Source of the DNA: Corynebacterium zhongnanshanii
GTDB taxonomy: Bacteria; Actinomycetota; Actinomycetes; Mycobacteriales; Mycobacteriaceae
Assembly (NCBI RefSeq): GCF_014490575.1
Contig: NZ_CP061033.1
Location: 558,001 to 622,000 of the forward strand
Direction: 5' to 3'
DNA length: 64,000 nt
Shown here one piece after another: positions 44,214 through 54,638 of the stretch (its first letter is position 1; every line of letters begins with the position of its first letter). The position numbers and the translations under genes were made by a program. Below the pieces are notes generated by a model. The model saw nothing but the letters and a program-made list of their open reading frames with translations. It did not search any database and was not told where the DNA came from.

Positions 44214-44624
44214 ATGACTGAACGTACCCTAATCCTGATCAAGCCAGATGGTGTCAAGAACGGTCACGTAGGCGAGATCATCGCCCGCATCGAGCGCAAG
44301 GGCCTGAAGCTCGTGGAGCTGGACCTGCGCACCGCTGACCGTGAGACCGCTGAGAAGCACTACGCTGAGCACTCCGACAAGCCTTTCTTCGGCGAGCTGG
44401 TTGACTTCATCACCTCCGCACCGCTGGTAGCGGGCATCGTGGAAGGCGAGCGCGCCATTGACGCATGGCGTCAGCTGGCTGGTGGCACCGACCCAGTGGC
44501 CAAGGCAACACCAGGCACCATCCGTGGTGACTTCGCCCTGACCGTGGGTGAGAACGTTGTTCACGGCTCTGACTCCCCAGAGTCCGCAGAGCGCGAGATC
44601 GCCATCTGGTTCCCCAACCTCTAA
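44214..44624 (+). CDS. ndk: nucleoside diphosphate kinase
   Basis: A 136-residue enzyme that balances nucleoside triphosphate pools by phosphate transfer from ATP. The phospho-carrier His117 lies in [16 protein letters not shown], and the N-terminus [10 protein letters not shown] is typical. Length is that of the family. ATG 44214 is preferred to the longer frame. Position matches Rv2445c, and a strong hairpin follows. Confidence 0.96.
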   Translation: MTERTLILIKPDGVKNGHVGEIIARIERKGLKLVELDLRTADRETAEKHYAEHSDKPFFGELVDFITSAPLVAGIVEGERAIDAWRQLAGGTDPVAKATPGTIRGDFALTVGENVVHGSDSPESAEREIAIWFPNL

Positions 44625-44652
44625 ATCGCACGCCGCGTGTCGCGGCAGCCTG

Positions 44653-44690
44653 ACAACGGGCCCAGCAGAATGTTCTGCTGGGCCCGTTGT
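44653..44690. terminator. perfect 18-bp hairpin after ndk
   Basis: ACAACGGGCCCAGCAGAA pairs with its complement at 44673-44690 around a two-base loop. No T-run follows. Confidence 0.75.
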
Positions 44691-44809
44691 GCATGCGAGC
44701 CTGCGCACCCGACCCAGACATCCGTTACCCACATTCGGGGGTTCTTCTAAATCGATAAGGAAAAAATGCCGCTCGGTTTGCCGCGCCATCAGGTCTAAGG
44801 TGAGGGTCT

Positions 44810-45937
44810 ATGGCTACTGAACAAGTTTCTGAAAACAAAAGCGCCGCAGCTCGTCGCCCAATTCGCGTGGCGATCGCCGGCGTGGGTAACTGTGCAACGT
44901 CCCTGATCGAGGGAGTGGAATTCTACAAGAACACTCCGGACGATGAGAAGGTTCCTGGCCTGATGCACGTTCGCTTCGGCGACTACCACGTGGGGGACGT
45001 GGAGTTCGTGGCAGCGTTCGATGTGGACTCCGCCAAGGTTGGCAAGGACCTGGCCGAGGCGCGTCTTGCCCCCACCAACTGCACCATCCGCATCTGCGAT
45101 GTTCCTCCCCTGGGCGTGACCGTCCAGCGTGGACCCACCCACGACGGCCTGGGCAAGCACTACCGCGAGGTCGTCGAGGAATCTGCCGAAGAGCCAGTGG
45201 ACGTGGCACAGGCCCTGCGCGATGCAGAGGTTGACGTGCTGGTCTCCTACCTCCCCGTGGGCTCCGAGGAAGCGGACAAGGCGTATGCCCAGGCCGCTCT
45301 CGACGCTGGCGTGGCATTCGTCAACGCCCTGCCCGTGTTCATCGCCTCCGACCCAGAATGGGCAGAGAAGTTCCGCAGCGCCGGTGTGCCGATCGTTGGT
45401 GACGACATCAAGAGCCAGGTGGGCGCCACCATCACCCACCGTGTTCTCGCGCGCTTGTTCGAGGACCGCGGCGTGCGCCTGGACCGCACCATGCAGCTGA
45501 ACGTCGGTGGCAACATGGACTTCAAGAACATGCTGGACCGTGACCGTCTGGAGTCCAAGAAGGTCTCCAAGACCCAGGCCGTGACCAGCAACCTTCAGGA
45601 ATCCCCGCTGGCGGGCAAGAAGGAGGACCGCAACGTGCACATCGGCCCCTCGGACTACGTGGAGTGGCTGGATGACCGCAAGTGGGCCTATGTCCGCCTG
45701 GAGGGCACTGCCTTCGGTAACGTGCCACTGAACCTGGAGTACAAGCTGGAGGTGTGGGATTCCCCGAACTCCGCGGGAATTATCATCGACGCCATCCGCG
45801 CCGCGAAAATCGCCAAGGACCGTGGCATCGGCGGACCAGTGGATCCGGCGTCCAGCTACCTGATGAAGTCCCCACCGATCCAGTTGGAGGACACCAACGC
45901 CCGCGCACAGCTGGAAAGCTTCATCGCGGACGCGTAA
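44810..45937 (+). CDS. ino1: inositol-1-phosphate synthase (myo-inositol-3-phosphate synthase)
   Basis: A 375-residue NAD-dependent enzyme that converts glucose 6-phosphate to inositol phosphate, the entry point to phosphatidylinositol, lipoarabinomannan and mycothiol. The NAD motif [14 protein letters not shown] is at about residues 22-35; [28 protein letters not shown] and [10 protein letters not shown] are catalytic-domain motifs. Length is normal for the actinobacterial type. It sits between ndk and rne, where many relatives have none; mycobacteria carry ino1 near the origin. Confidence 0.94.
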   Translation: MATEQVSENKSAAARRPIRVAIAGVGNCATSLIEGVEFYKNTPDDEKVPGLMHVRFGDYHVGDVEFVAAFDVDSAKVGKDLAEARLAPTNCTIRICDVPPLGVTVQRGPTHDGLGKHYREVVEESAEEPVDVAQALRDAEVDVLVSYLPVGSEEADKAYAQAALDAGVAFVNALPVFIASDPEWAEKFRSAGVPIVGDDIKSQVGATITHRVLARLFEDRGVRLDRTMQLNVGGNMDFKNMLDRDRLESKKVSKTQAVTSNLQESPLAGKKEDRNVHIGPSDYVEWLDDRKWAYVRLEGTAFGNVPLNLEYKLEVWDSPNSAGIIIDAIRAAKIAKDRGIGGPVDPASSYLMKSPPIQLEDTNARAQLESFIADA

Positions 45938-46229
45938 CAGGGCTGGTCAGGCCTAGGGGAGGGACGCCGCCCGTTCCTCTCACCCGGGGGACTTCGCACA
46001 GCGGTCCATCACAATGGGGTAGTGATGGTGACTGTGTGAGGTGATGGGGTGAGAGGTGGGCGTCGTATATTTATTGCGTGGGAGGGCGCAATCATGCACA
46101 CGGGGTGAGGGAAGCATTGGTGGGGAGACAAAATGTGACACAATGGGGGAGATGCCGCGTGGCGCACAACGACGATGCCGCCGCCGGATCAAGACGTGAC
46201 TACATTAAAGAACTTTTTCAAGGAGAATC

Positions 46230-49200
46230 GTGGCGACTTTTAGCCCGGAATTCGCGGCAGCAGCCGCAGAACTACATAGAGACACCATTGCAGAGAAGGA
46301 ACGCGTTCACGCTATTGCGCGACAGTTGGGTGTGCGTTCGGCCGAGTTGGCTGAGATGTTCGCGTCCGTGGGGGTGGCTGGCAAAAAGCCGATGTCCGCA
46401 GTGACGCGGGAGCAGATCATCCAACTGTTGGACGCGGCGGCCGCTGCTGGTGATGGTGAGAAGGCTGAGGTTAAGGCTGAGGCTAAGCCACAGGCGAAGC
46501 CGAAGAAGCAGACCAAGGCCAAGGCGAAGCCGCGGACGAAGGCGAAGTCTAAGCCAGAGACAAAGGCTGAAGCGGAGCCGGAGGCGGAAGCCGAGGAGAA
46601 GCCCCAGGAGAATCAGCGCGACGCTGAGAAGCCTGCGGAGTCCCAGGCTGAAGTACCTCAGGAAGAGGAGGCTGCGGAGGAATCATCTCCCGTCGCGGGC
46701 GCTCCGTTGGAGGACGTTCCTACCGAAAGCGAGGACGAGAGCGACGGGGGAGAGGCCGAGAGAGACGGCGAGCAGGAAGGCGAGCAGGACAGCGCGCCAC
46801 GTGCTACGCGGCGGCGTGTGCGCAGGGTAGTGCGCCGAGTAGGCTCCGCCCGTGCCTCGGGTGCTGAGAGCGCCGAAGACGCTGAGTCCGACGAGGAGCC
46901 TCGCGAGGCTGCACAGAAAACTGCAGCGAAGAAGTCCACTACGAAGAAGACGACTGCGAAGAAGTCTGCGACGAAGAAGACCACCGAGAAGAAGTCGTTA
47001 GGGGCAAAAACTTCGGCACCGAAACCGGCACCGAAGCCGGCGCCAAAGCCCGCAGCGAAAAAGGCTGCGGCCAAGAAGTCTGACCAGCTGCACCCAGCCG
47101 AACGGGATGAGTCCGATGTGGTGGACGAGCCAGTACGCCTGAAGCGCTCCACCCGCCTGGAATCTCAGCGCAAGTGGAGGGCGGAGAACCGAGGACAGAA
47201 GCGCACGGTGAGCCGCTCAGAGTTCCTGGCGCGCCGTGAGTCTGTGGAACGTCAGATGGTGGTTCGGGATTCGCACCGCACCGATCGCGAGGGCCTGACA
47301 ACCCAGGTCGGTGTGGTGGAAGATGGCATGCTGGTGGAACACTTTGTGACCAGTGAGACGCAGAACTCCATGGTGGGTAACGTCTACCTCGGCCGAGTGC
47401 AAAATGTTTTGGGCAGCATGGAAGCCGCCTTCATCGACATCGGCACCGGGCGAAATGCTGTGCTCTACGCCAGCGAGCTCAACTGGCACCTCGATCACCT
47501 GCACTCCAAGAGCCGCAAGATCGAGCAGGCCCTGCAGCCCGGCGACCACATCCTGGTTCAGGTCATCAAGGATCCGTTGGGCCACAAGGGTGCTCGCCTG
47601 ACCAGCCGTATCAGCTTTGCTGGACGCTACCTGGTGTACTTCCCGGGCGGCACCACCGCCGGCATTAGCCGCAAGCTGCCTGAAGATGAGCGGCGTCGTC
47701 TCAAGAGCATCTTGAGCAAGGTCGTCCCGGAGCCAGGCGGCGCGATCATCCGCACCGCCGCGGAAAACGTGACGGAAGAACAGATCGCCGAGGATGTGAA
47801 CCGTCTCCACGAGATCTGGCAGCGCGTGACCCACGAGGAGAAAAAGGCCCGCGAGAACAAAAACGGCCAGCCGGTGGCTCTGTACGAAGAGCCGAATATG
47901 CTCATCAAGGTTGTCCGTGACATCTTCAATGAGGACTTCAGCGAGCTGTTGGTGGACGGTGAGAAGTCCTGGAAGACTGTGCGGGATTATGTCCACCGCT
48001 TGGCACCGGAGTTGAAGAAGCGCGTGCGGAAGTGGAACCCTGCCCAGCACGGTGGCGAGGATGTCTTCGCAGCTCTGCACTTGGATGAGCAGCTCACCAA
48101 GGCGCTGGCACGCAAGGTGTGGCTGCCATCCGGCGGACACTTGATCATTGACCGCACCGAGGCGATGACCGTGATCGACGTGAACACCGGTAGCTTCGTG
48201 GGTCGTGGCGGTGACCTGGAGGAAACCCTCACCCAGAACAACCTGGAGGCCGCCGAAGAGATCGTTCGCCAGATGCGTCTGCGCGATATCGGCGGAATGA
48301 TCGTGGTGGACTTCATCGATATGGTCCTGGAGGAAAACCAGGACTTGGTGCTGCGCCGCTTGACCGAGTACTTGGGACGCGACCGCACCCACCACAAGGT
48401 GGGTGAGGTGACGTCCCTGGGTCTGGTGCAGATCACCCGTAAGCGCCAGGGTACGGGCTTGCTGGAGACCTTCTCTACCGTCTGTGAGGCGTGTGAGGGC
48501 CGCGGCATCATCATCCATGCCGACCCCGTGGATCATGACGAGGATGCGGATCAGGATCGTGGTCACCGTCGCGATCACGGCAACCGCAAGGAGCGCCAGC
48601 AGGCGAAGCGTCAGCAGCGGGAGCGCGAGGAGCGGGCCGCGGCACGCGAGGACTCGCAGGGTGAGCTGCAGCGTGACACGCGCAGGCGGGACGCCTCTGA
48701 CGATGACGTGCACTCCATCGTGGAGCGCGCAGTGTCCATCGCTGATCGTGATGACCCGGATGAGCCGTCGGGTGCTGACTACGTCGCTCCGTCCGAGTCG
48801 AACGCGTCTGCATCCGCTGATGAGGAAACGTCGGGCGCGAAGAAACGTGGGACGAGGCGCGGCGGGCGTCGAACTCGTCGCGTGGTCCGTAGCCACGCCG
48901 AACCTGCCGAATCCGCGTCGGAATCCGCCGTCGAGGGGCACGGACGTGACGATGAGGCTGCGGCGAGGGATGCGCAGACCGATTATGGGTCCGACGCCGT
49001 GCTCACGTACGAGGAGGCGAAGAGGATTTTCGAACAGTCTCCTCGTCGCCAGCGCCGCACCCGCGGCAACTCTCGTTCCGATGTAGCGCCGCGCCGGGAG
49101 GACTTCGAGGACGCGGAGCCTGTGCCAGCGCCTGAGAAGAAGCAGGACGCCGAACAGAAGGGCTCCGCGCAACAGGAGTCCGAGCAGGCCACGGCAGCTG

Positions 49201-49424
49201 GTGGTTCGCGCGGTCGTCGGCGCAGGGTTGTGCGCAAGCACACCACGGCCAAGTCTTCCCGTGCAGCGGAAAAGCCGGCCGCTGAAAAACAGGCTGCTCA
49301 CAAGCCAGTTGAGGAGAAGCCGGCCGCTGAAAAACCAGCTGACGCAGAGGAGAAAGCGCCTCAGAAAAAGGCCCAGACGGGTACTCGCCGCCGCGTGCGG
49401 AGAGTAGTGCGTCGAAGCAAGTAA
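46230..49424 (+). CDS. rne: ribonuclease E/G with long basic extensions
   Basis: A 1064-residue endoribonuclease for mRNA decay and rRNA/tRNA maturation. An IF2_N-like helical domain is at about residues 22-70 (KERVHAIARQLGV). It is followed by an acidic and Lys-rich disordered part (about 80-285) with KKSTTKKTTAKKSATKK repeats. The RNase E/G core follows at about 330-770: S1-like domain, DNase I-like core with IIDRTEAMTVIDVNTG, and CEACEGRG near 752, the Zn-link. The C-terminal 300 residues are disordered. The Arg motif R-R-V-V-R occurs four times (about 197, 883, 999 and 1060). GTG 46230 has AAGGAG upstream. A hairpin ends the transcript. Confidence 0.92.
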   Translation: MATFSPEFAAAAAELHRDTIAEKERVHAIARQLGVRSAELAEMFASVGVAGKKPMSAVTREQIIQLLDAAAAAGDGEKAEVKAEAKPQAKPKKQTKAKAKPRTKAKSKPETKAEAEPEAEAEEKPQENQRDAEKPAESQAEVPQEEEAAEESSPVAGAPLEDVPTESEDESDGGEAERDGEQEGEQDSAPRATRRRVRRVVRRVGSARASGAESAEDAESDEEPREAAQKTAAKKSTTKKTTAKKSATKKTTEKKSLGAKTSAPKPAPKPAPKPAAKKAAAKKSDQLHPAERDESDVVDEPVRLKRSTRLESQRKWRAENRGQKRTVSRSEFLARRESVERQMVVRDSHRTDREGLTTQVGVVEDGMLVEHFVTSETQNSMVGNVYLGRVQNVLGSMEAAFIDIGTGRNAVLYASELNWHLDHLHSKSRKIEQALQPGDHILVQVIKDPLGHKGARLTSRISFAGRYLVYFPGGTTAGISRKLPEDERRRLKSILSKVVPEPGGAIIRTAAENVTEEQIAEDVNRLHEIWQRVTHEEKKARENKNGQPVALYEEPNMLIKVVRDIFNEDFSELLVDGEKSWKTVRDYVHRLAPELKKRVRKWNPAQHGGEDVFAALHLDEQLTKALARKVWLPSGGHLIIDRTEAMTVIDVNTGSFVGRGGDLEETLTQNNLEAAEEIVRQMRLRDIGGMIVVDFIDMVLEENQDLVLRRLTEYLGRDRTHHKVGEVTSLGLVQITRKRQGTGLLETFSTVCEACEGRGIIIHADPVDHDEDADQDRGHRRDHGNRKERQQAKRQQREREERAAAREDSQGELQRDTRRRDASDDDVHSIVERAVSIADRDDPDEPSGADYVAPSESNASASADEETSGAKKRGTRRGGRRTRRVVRSHAEPAESASESAVEGHGRDDEAAARDAQTDYGSDAVLTYEEAKRIFEQSPRRQRRTRGNSRSDVAPRREDFEDAEPVPAPEKKQDAEQKGSAQQESEQATAAGGSRGRRRRVVRKHTTAKSSRAAEKPAAEKQAAHKPVEEKPAAEKPADAEEKAPQKKAQTGTRRRVRRVVRRSK

Positions 49425-49431
49425 CACACGC

Positions 49432-49461
49432 CTGGGGAGGATTTTGTTTTATGCTCCCCAG
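49432..49461 (+). terminator. hairpin after rne
   Basis: CTGGGGAG (49432-49439) pairs with CTCCCCAG (49454-49461) around a T-rich 14-base loop. Confidence 0.7.
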
Positions 49462-49663
49462 CAGGTAGTGTTTACACGTCGCTGTTCATTCCACGCGCGA
49501 AGAACAATCATGTGATCGGACATGGTTGCTTCCGATACATCTCAATCGTGCCGGGAATGGACGCCGTGAAAAGTAAGTTAGTCCAGTCAGGACGCGCCAG
49601 GAGCTCACGACCGAGTGCTGGAACGTCCTGAGCCGATTTGAGAAAAAAAAGGGGTAGCCCTAC
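49462..49663 (+). other. long leader of the rplU-rpmA operon
   Basis: About 200 bp between the rne terminator and rplU with no gene. Ribosomal L21 operons often carry an autoregulatory 5' leader, and a short inverted repeat (GGACG/CGTCC around 49600-49630) is visible. AAAAAAAAGGGG precedes the rplU start at 49664. I cannot assign a known leader RNA family. Confidence 0.35.
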
Positions 49664-49966
49664 ATGTACGCGATCGTCAAGACCGGCGGAAAGCAGTACA
49701 AGGTTGCCGAAGGTGACCTCGTTAAGGTCGAGAAGATCGAGGGTGAGCCAGGTTCGTCCGTGGCTCTGACCCCGGTTCTCGTCGTTGATGGCGCTAACGT
49801 CACCACTGGTGACAAGCTCGCGTCCGCAAGCGTGAACGCCGAAATCGTAGAGCACGTCCGTGGACCAAAGATCCGCGGCATGCACTACCGCAACAAGACT
49901 GGTTACAAGCGCCGCTTCGGCCACCGCCAGGCCCTCACGGTCCTGAAGGTAACCGGTATCAAGTAA
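49664..49966 (+). CDS. rplU: 50S ribosomal protein L21
   Basis: A 100-residue ribosomal protein that binds 23S rRNA with L20. [18 protein letters not shown] at the N-terminus and KRRFGHRQ near the C-terminus are diagnostic. It is 41 bases upstream of rpmA in the usual operon rplU-rpmA-obgE. Confidence 0.97.
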   Translation: MYAIVKTGGKQYKVAEGDLVKVEKIEGEPGSSVALTPVLVVDGANVTTGDKLASASVNAEIVEHVRGPKIRGMHYRNKTGYKRRFGHRQALTVLKVTGIK

Positions 49967-50007
49967 GATAACCGAGACACTTTTTCTTCCTAAGGAGGGA
50001 GAGACAC

Positions 50008-50274
50008 ATGGCACACAAGAAGGGTGCTTCCAGCTCCAACAACGGTCGTGACTCCGAGTCCAAGCGTCTCGGTGTGAAGCGCTTCGGCGGTCAGCAGGTT
50101 AAGGCAGGCGAGATCTTGATCCGTCAGCGCGGAACCTCTTTCCACCCAGGTGAGAACGTTGGCCGCGGCGGAGACGATACTCTGTTCGCACTGAAGGCCG
50201 GCGCTGTTCAGTTCTCCACTCGTCGTAACCGTCGACTGGTGAACATCGTTGAAAGCGAGGCTGCTGAGGCCTAA
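50008..50274 (+). CDS. rpmA: 50S ribosomal protein L27
   Basis: An 88-residue ribosomal protein near the peptidyl transferase centre. [18 protein letters not shown] and the [13 protein letters not shown] region are standard. AAGGAGGGAG lies upstream of ATG 50008. Confidence 0.97.
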   Translation: MAHKKGASSSNNGRDSESKRLGVKRFGGQQVKAGEILIRQRGTSFHPGENVGRGGDDTLFALKAGAVQFSTRRNRRLVNIVESEAAEA

Positions 50275-50295
50275 AGCCTCACGGTTCACACCTAA

Positions 50296-50350
50296 CCCGC
50301 GGACACGGACGCTGACCATTAGTATGGAAGCGACCGGATCCGCGGGTTTT
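50296..50350 (+). terminator. possible terminator between rpmA and obgE
   Basis: CCCGCGGA (50296-50303) pairs with TCCGCGGG (50339-50346), followed by TTTT. The loop of 35 bases is long, so it may be only partial. Confidence 0.5.
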
Positions 50351-50444
50351 GTCATAACCACTGCCGCAGCAAGCCACGGCGCATCAGCGCTGTGTCGTCC
50401 ACCCCTCCTAGAGTGCTCCTCACGTGCTCCTCGAAAGGAAAACC

Positions 50445-51962
50445 ATGTCACCTCAGTTTGTTGACCGAGTCGTTCTGCACCTGCAGGCCGGCGACGGCGG
50501 ACATGGATGTGCATCCGTCCGCCGCGAGAAGTTCGTGCCTCTAGGTGGCCCAGACGGCGGCAACGGAGGACACGGCGGCGACATCATCCTGGAAGTGTCC
50601 CCCCAGGTACACACCCTGCTGGATTTTCACTTCCACCCGCACATTAAGTCCAAGCGCGGTAATAACGGCGCAGGCGACCACCGTCACGGCGCCCGCGGAG
50701 AGGACCTGGTGCTCCAGGTTCCGGAGGGGACCGTGGTCTTGGATTCCCGGGGAGAGGTGCTCGCCGATCTGACGGGCATGGGTACCCGGATGATCGTCGC
50801 TGAGGGTGGGCATGGAGGCCTGGGTAATGCCGCGCTGGCGTCGAAATCCCGAAAGGCGCCAGGATTCGCCCTGCTGGGGGAGCCCGGCGAGGCCAAGGAC
50901 ATCACGCTGGAGCTGAAGTCCATGGCGGACGTGGGGCTTGTGGGATTCCCGTCGGCAGGGAAGAGCTCGCTGATTTCCGTGCTGTCCGCGGCGAAGCCGA
51001 AGATCGCGGATTACCCTTTTACCACGCTCGCCCCGAACCTGGGCGTGGTCCATCAGGGCCACGAGGTATTCACCATTGCCGACGTTCCGGGGCTGATCCC
51101 GGGAGCCTCCCAGGGCAAGGGGCTGGGCCTGGACTTCCTGCGGCACATTGAGCGCACCGCCGTGCTGGCCCACGTGGTGGATGCAGCGAACCTGGAGTCC
51201 GACCGCAACCCGGTGGATGACATCAAGGCCCTGGAGCACGAGCTGGCGAGCTACCAGTCCGAACTGGCCACCGATTCCGGCCTGGGTGACTTGAGCGAAC
51301 GCCCCCGCGTGATCATCCTCAACAAGCTGGACATTCCCGAGGCCGAAGAGATGGTGGAGCTTCAGGAAGAGGAGCTCAAGGAGTTCGGTTGGCCGATCTT
51401 CCGCATCTCCACGGTGGCGCGGCGCGGCTTGAAGGAACTGACGTTTGCGCTGCTGGAGATCGTGAAGGAACACCGCAAGAACCACCCCATGGTCTCTGCG
51501 AAACCCGCACAGGTCATCACGCCGAAGGGAGTTCGTGGCAAGCGCGGCGGACGCTTTGCGGAGTTCGAGGTGGCCAAGGACCCGGAGTTCCCGGACGCAT
51601 TCGTGGTCACGGGCGAGAAGGTGGAGCGCTGGGTGCGCCAGACGGACTTCGAGAACGACGAAGCGATCGGTTACCTTGCCGATCGCCTGGCCAAGGCCGG
51701 GGTGGAGAACGAGCTGTACAAGGCCGGTGCCCAGGAGGGCTCCGAGGTGACCATCGGGGAGATTACCTTCGAGTGGGATCCGCAGACGGCCGCGGGTGTG
51801 GATCTGATGCGTTCTGGGCGCGGAACCGACCAGCGCCTGGAGCAGAACACCCGAAGCTCTGCGCAGGAGCGTAAGCGTGCCTCCCAGGTGCGTCGTGGTC
51901 TGATCGATGAGGTGCGCTACGACGATGACGAAGTGGCCGATACTCAACGTTGGGAAGGCTAA
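50445..51962 (+). CDS. obgE: GTPase Obg (ObgE/CgtA)
   Basis: A 505-residue ribosome-assembly GTPase. The Gly-rich Obg fold covers residues 1-155 ([16 protein letters not shown]). The G domain has [15 protein letters not shown] and NKLD. The C-terminal OCT domain is at about 350-430, followed by a charged tail. ATG 50445 has GAAAGG upstream. It is the third gene of the L21 operon, with a hairpin before it. Confidence 0.95.
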   Translation: MSPQFVDRVVLHLQAGDGGHGCASVRREKFVPLGGPDGGNGGHGGDIILEVSPQVHTLLDFHFHPHIKSKRGNNGAGDHRHGARGEDLVLQVPEGTVVLDSRGEVLADLTGMGTRMIVAEGGHGGLGNAALASKSRKAPGFALLGEPGEAKDITLELKSMADVGLVGFPSAGKSSLISVLSAAKPKIADYPFTTLAPNLGVVHQGHEVFTIADVPGLIPGASQGKGLGLDFLRHIERTAVLAHVVDAANLESDRNPVDDIKALEHELASYQSELATDSGLGDLSERPRVIILNKLDIPEAEEMVELQEEELKEFGWPIFRISTVARRGLKELTFALLEIVKEHRKNHPMVSAKPAQVITPKGVRGKRGGRFAEFEVAKDPEFPDAFVVTGEKVERWVRQTDFENDEAIGYLADRLAKAGVENELYKAGAQEGSEVTIGEITFEWDPQTAAGVDLMRSGRGTDQRLEQNTRSSAQERKRASQVRRGLIDEVRYDDDEVADTQRWEG

Positions 51963-51995
51963 TCTTTCTGCGCAGGGTATAGTGCCACTGGCATA

Positions 51996-53291
51996 ATGGT
52001 GTGCATGTCTTCTGCGAATAACGGAAATAGTGAGGATCGATCGCACCTGACGGATCCCGTACCGTCCTATGTGGATAGTACGGTGCATGAGCCAGGCCCG
52101 GTGGTTCCGGCCACCACGATTGAGTTCCCGGAGCCTGAGGCGGATCCTGAAGATCCTGCGATGGGGCATAGCTCCGATGTTCGCCGTGATATCTCCCACG
52201 CGCGCCGTTTGGTGGTGAAGATTGGATCGTCGTCCTTGACCGATGCGGATGGCTTGGTCAATCCTGCGCGTATCGATACTATTGCCGACGCCCTTGAGGC
52301 GCGCATGGACAAGGGTACCGATTTGATTGTGGTCTCCTCTGGTGCGGTGGCCTGCGGCATGGGTCCACTGCAGCTCAACCAGAGGCCAACGGATCTGGCG
52401 ACGAAGCAGGCCGCGGCCTCTGTGGGGCAGGTGCTGTTGGCCCAGGAGTGGGCGCGTAGTTTTGCCCGCTATGGCCGCACCATTGGCCAGGTATTGCTCA
52501 CCGCGGCCGATGCGTCTGAGCGTGACCGTGCCCGTAATGCACAGCGCACCATTGATCGACTGCGCCAGCTGAAGGCCGTGCCTATCGTGAATGAGAACGA
52601 TACGGTGGCCACGTCCGAAATGCGCTTTGGCGATAACGATCGCCTGGCGGCCCTGGTATCCCACCTGGCCTTCGCTGATGCGCTGGTGCTGCTCAGTGAC
52701 GTGGATGGCCTGTATGACCGCAACCCCGTGGAGCCAGGGGCGCGTTTCATCGCAGAAGTAAAGTCCTCCAAGGACTTGCAGGGGGTTGCGGCAGGTGACG
52801 GCGGACGCCTGGGCACCGGCGGCATGGCCGCAAAGGTGACCGCGGCACGCCTGGCCTCTCGAGCGGGTGTGCCTGTGCTGCTGACCTCCACGGAAAACAT
52901 CGGTGCTGCGCTGGACGGTGCTGATGTGGGAACCTGTTTCTGGCCCGACCAGGATCGCCTGAGCGCGTGGAAGTTCTGGGTGCTGTATGCGGCGGATACC
53001 GCAGGCCGTCTGCACGTGGACGCCGGCGCGGTGAAGGCCATCGCTGAAAATCACAAGTCCCTGCTTCCTGTGGGAATCACCAAGGTAGAGGGAAGTTTTG
53101 AGCAGGGTCAGATTGTGGAAATAATCGGCCCTGACGGTGCCCTGGTGGGTCGCGGTGAGGCGGCCTATGATGCCAGCATGATGGACGGCATGATCGGTAA
53201 GCCCACCAGTGAATTGCCGGACTTTGCCCAGCGCCCAGCGGTCCATGCTGACTACATGTCCACCTACTCCAATCGCCAGGTCCTCCGATAG
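51996..53291 (+). CDS. proB: glutamate 5-kinase
   Basis: A 431-residue first enzyme of proline synthesis. The amino acid kinase domain starts near residue 68 ([14 protein letters not shown]). [18 protein letters not shown] and [12 protein letters not shown] follow, and a PUA domain ends the protein (about 330-425). The N-terminal 65 residues are acidic and not in most ProB proteins. The start is uncertain: ATG 51996 or 52005. A TATAGT -10-like box at 51978-51983 would give a nearly leaderless mRNA. Confidence 0.93.
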   Translation: MVCMSSANNGNSEDRSHLTDPVPSYVDSTVHEPGPVVPATTIEFPEPEADPEDPAMGHSSDVRRDISHARRLVVKIGSSSLTDADGLVNPARIDTIADALEARMDKGTDLIVVSSGAVACGMGPLQLNQRPTDLATKQAAASVGQVLLAQEWARSFARYGRTIGQVLLTAADASERDRARNAQRTIDRLRQLKAVPIVNENDTVATSEMRFGDNDRLAALVSHLAFADALVLLSDVDGLYDRNPVEPGARFIAEVKSSKDLQGVAAGDGGRLGTGGMAAKVTAARLASRAGVPVLLTSTENIGAALDGADVGTCFWPDQDRLSAWKFWVLYAADTAGRLHVDAGAVKAIAENHKSLLPVGITKVEGSFEQGQIVEIIGPDGALVGRGEAAYDASMMDGMIGKPTSELPDFAQRPAVHADYMSTYSNRQVLR

Positions 53292-53321
53292 AACATCTAC
53301 TTTTCGGTAGACTGTTGAATT

Positions 53322-54611
53322 ATGACTGATACACAGAATCTGTCCCCTGAACGTGAAGCTGAACGTGCGGAGGTGTTGGCCAAGGCCGAGAAGGCTCAAG
53401 AGGTAAGCCAAACGGTTCTGCTATCGACGGTGCAGAAGAACGAGCTTCTTACTGCTGCCGCGGACGCTCTGGAATCTCACTCCGCTGAGGTTCTCGAAGC
53501 TAACGAGAAGGACATCGCCGCTGGCCGCGAGCGCGGTTTCGCCGAGTCCCTCATTGACCGCCTGGCATTGGACGAGGCTCGCATCCAGGGCATCGCCGGA
53601 GGTCTGCGCCAGGTGGTGGGCCTGGCTGATCCCGTGGGTGAGATCGTTCGCGGATCCACCCGCCCGAATGGCCTGCAGCTCAAGCAGGTGCGCGTGCCGC
53701 TGGGTGTGATGGGCATGGTCTACGAGGCTCGCCCGAACGTGACCGTGGACGCCTTCGGCCTTGCCATTAAGTCCGGCAATGTTCCGCTGCTGCGTGGTTC
53801 GAAGTCCGCGCGCCACACGAACGAGAAGTTGGTGGAGATCCTCCAGAACGTGGCCGAGTCCCAGGGTTACCCGCGCGAGATTGTGCAGCTGCTGCCGTGC
53901 GAGACGCACGACTCGGTGCAGGATCTGATCACCGCCCGCGGCCTGGTGGATCTGGTGATCCCACGCGGAGGTGCAGGCCTGATCAACGCCGTGGTGACGG
54001 GTGCCACCGTTCCTACCATCGAGACCGGAACCGGTAAGTGCCACTTCTACATCGACGCCTCGGCCAAGGTGGATGAGGCCATCGAGCTGGTGATCAACGG
54101 TAAGACCCGACGCTGCTCTGTCTGCAACGCCACGGAGACCCTGTTGCTGGATGCTGCCCTGCCGGACGAGGACAAGAAGCGCGTTCTTGCTGCCCTCCAG
54201 GACGCGGGTGTGACCCTGCACGGCGAGAAGGACCAGCTGGATTCCCTGGCTGACAACGTGGTGCAGGCCGAGGAGTCCGACTGGGCCGATGAGTACCTGA
54301 GCTTCGACATTGCGGTGGCGATCGTGGACGGTGTGGAGGATGCCGTGAAGCACATCCGCACGTTCTCCACGAAGCACACTGAGGGAATCTCCGCGCAAAG
54401 CTACGAGGTCACGCGCTACTTCGAGACTTTTGTGGACGCGGCCGCTATCTCCATCAACACCTCCACCGCGTGGACGGATGGCGAGATGTTCGGCTTTGGA
54501 GCAGAGATCGGTATTTCCACTCAGAAGCTCCACGCTCGTGGACCGATGGGCTTGCCGGAGCTGACCTCCACGAAGTGGGTTGTCAGCGGTAACGGCCAGG
54601 TACGCCCATAA
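53322..54611 (+). CDS. proA: gamma-glutamyl phosphate reductase
   Basis: A 429-residue second enzyme of proline synthesis that reduces glutamyl phosphate with NADPH. The catalytic Cys is in RRCSVCNATETLLL; GVMGMVYEARPNVT and HTEGISAQSYEV are family motifs. It is 30 bases after proB and probably one transcript with it. Confidence 0.96.
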   Translation: MTDTQNLSPEREAERAEVLAKAEKAQEVSQTVLLSTVQKNELLTAAADALESHSAEVLEANEKDIAAGRERGFAESLIDRLALDEARIQGIAGGLRQVVGLADPVGEIVRGSTRPNGLQLKQVRVPLGVMGMVYEARPNVTVDAFGLAIKSGNVPLLRGSKSARHTNEKLVEILQNVAESQGYPREIVQLLPCETHDSVQDLITARGLVDLVIPRGGAGLINAVVTGATVPTIETGTGKCHFYIDASAKVDEAIELVINGKTRRCSVCNATETLLLDAALPDEDKKRVLAALQDAGVTLHGEKDQLDSLADNVVQAEESDWADEYLSFDIAVAIVDGVEDAVKHIRTFSTKHTEGISAQSYEVTRYFETFVDAAAISINTSTAWTDGEMFGFGAEIGISTQKLHARGPMGLPELTSTKWVVSGNGQVRP

Positions 54612-54638
54612 CGCGCGCCCGCTCGGGCTCACTCAGCG

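Noticed and set aside
47217-49427. 736-residue minus-strand frame over rne
   Set aside because: Antisense shadow of the RNase E gene, with no domain of its own.
50541-53411. 956-residue minus-strand frame across obgE and proB
   Set aside because: It spans two convincing plus-strand genes and the gap between them. Composition is that of an antisense shadow.
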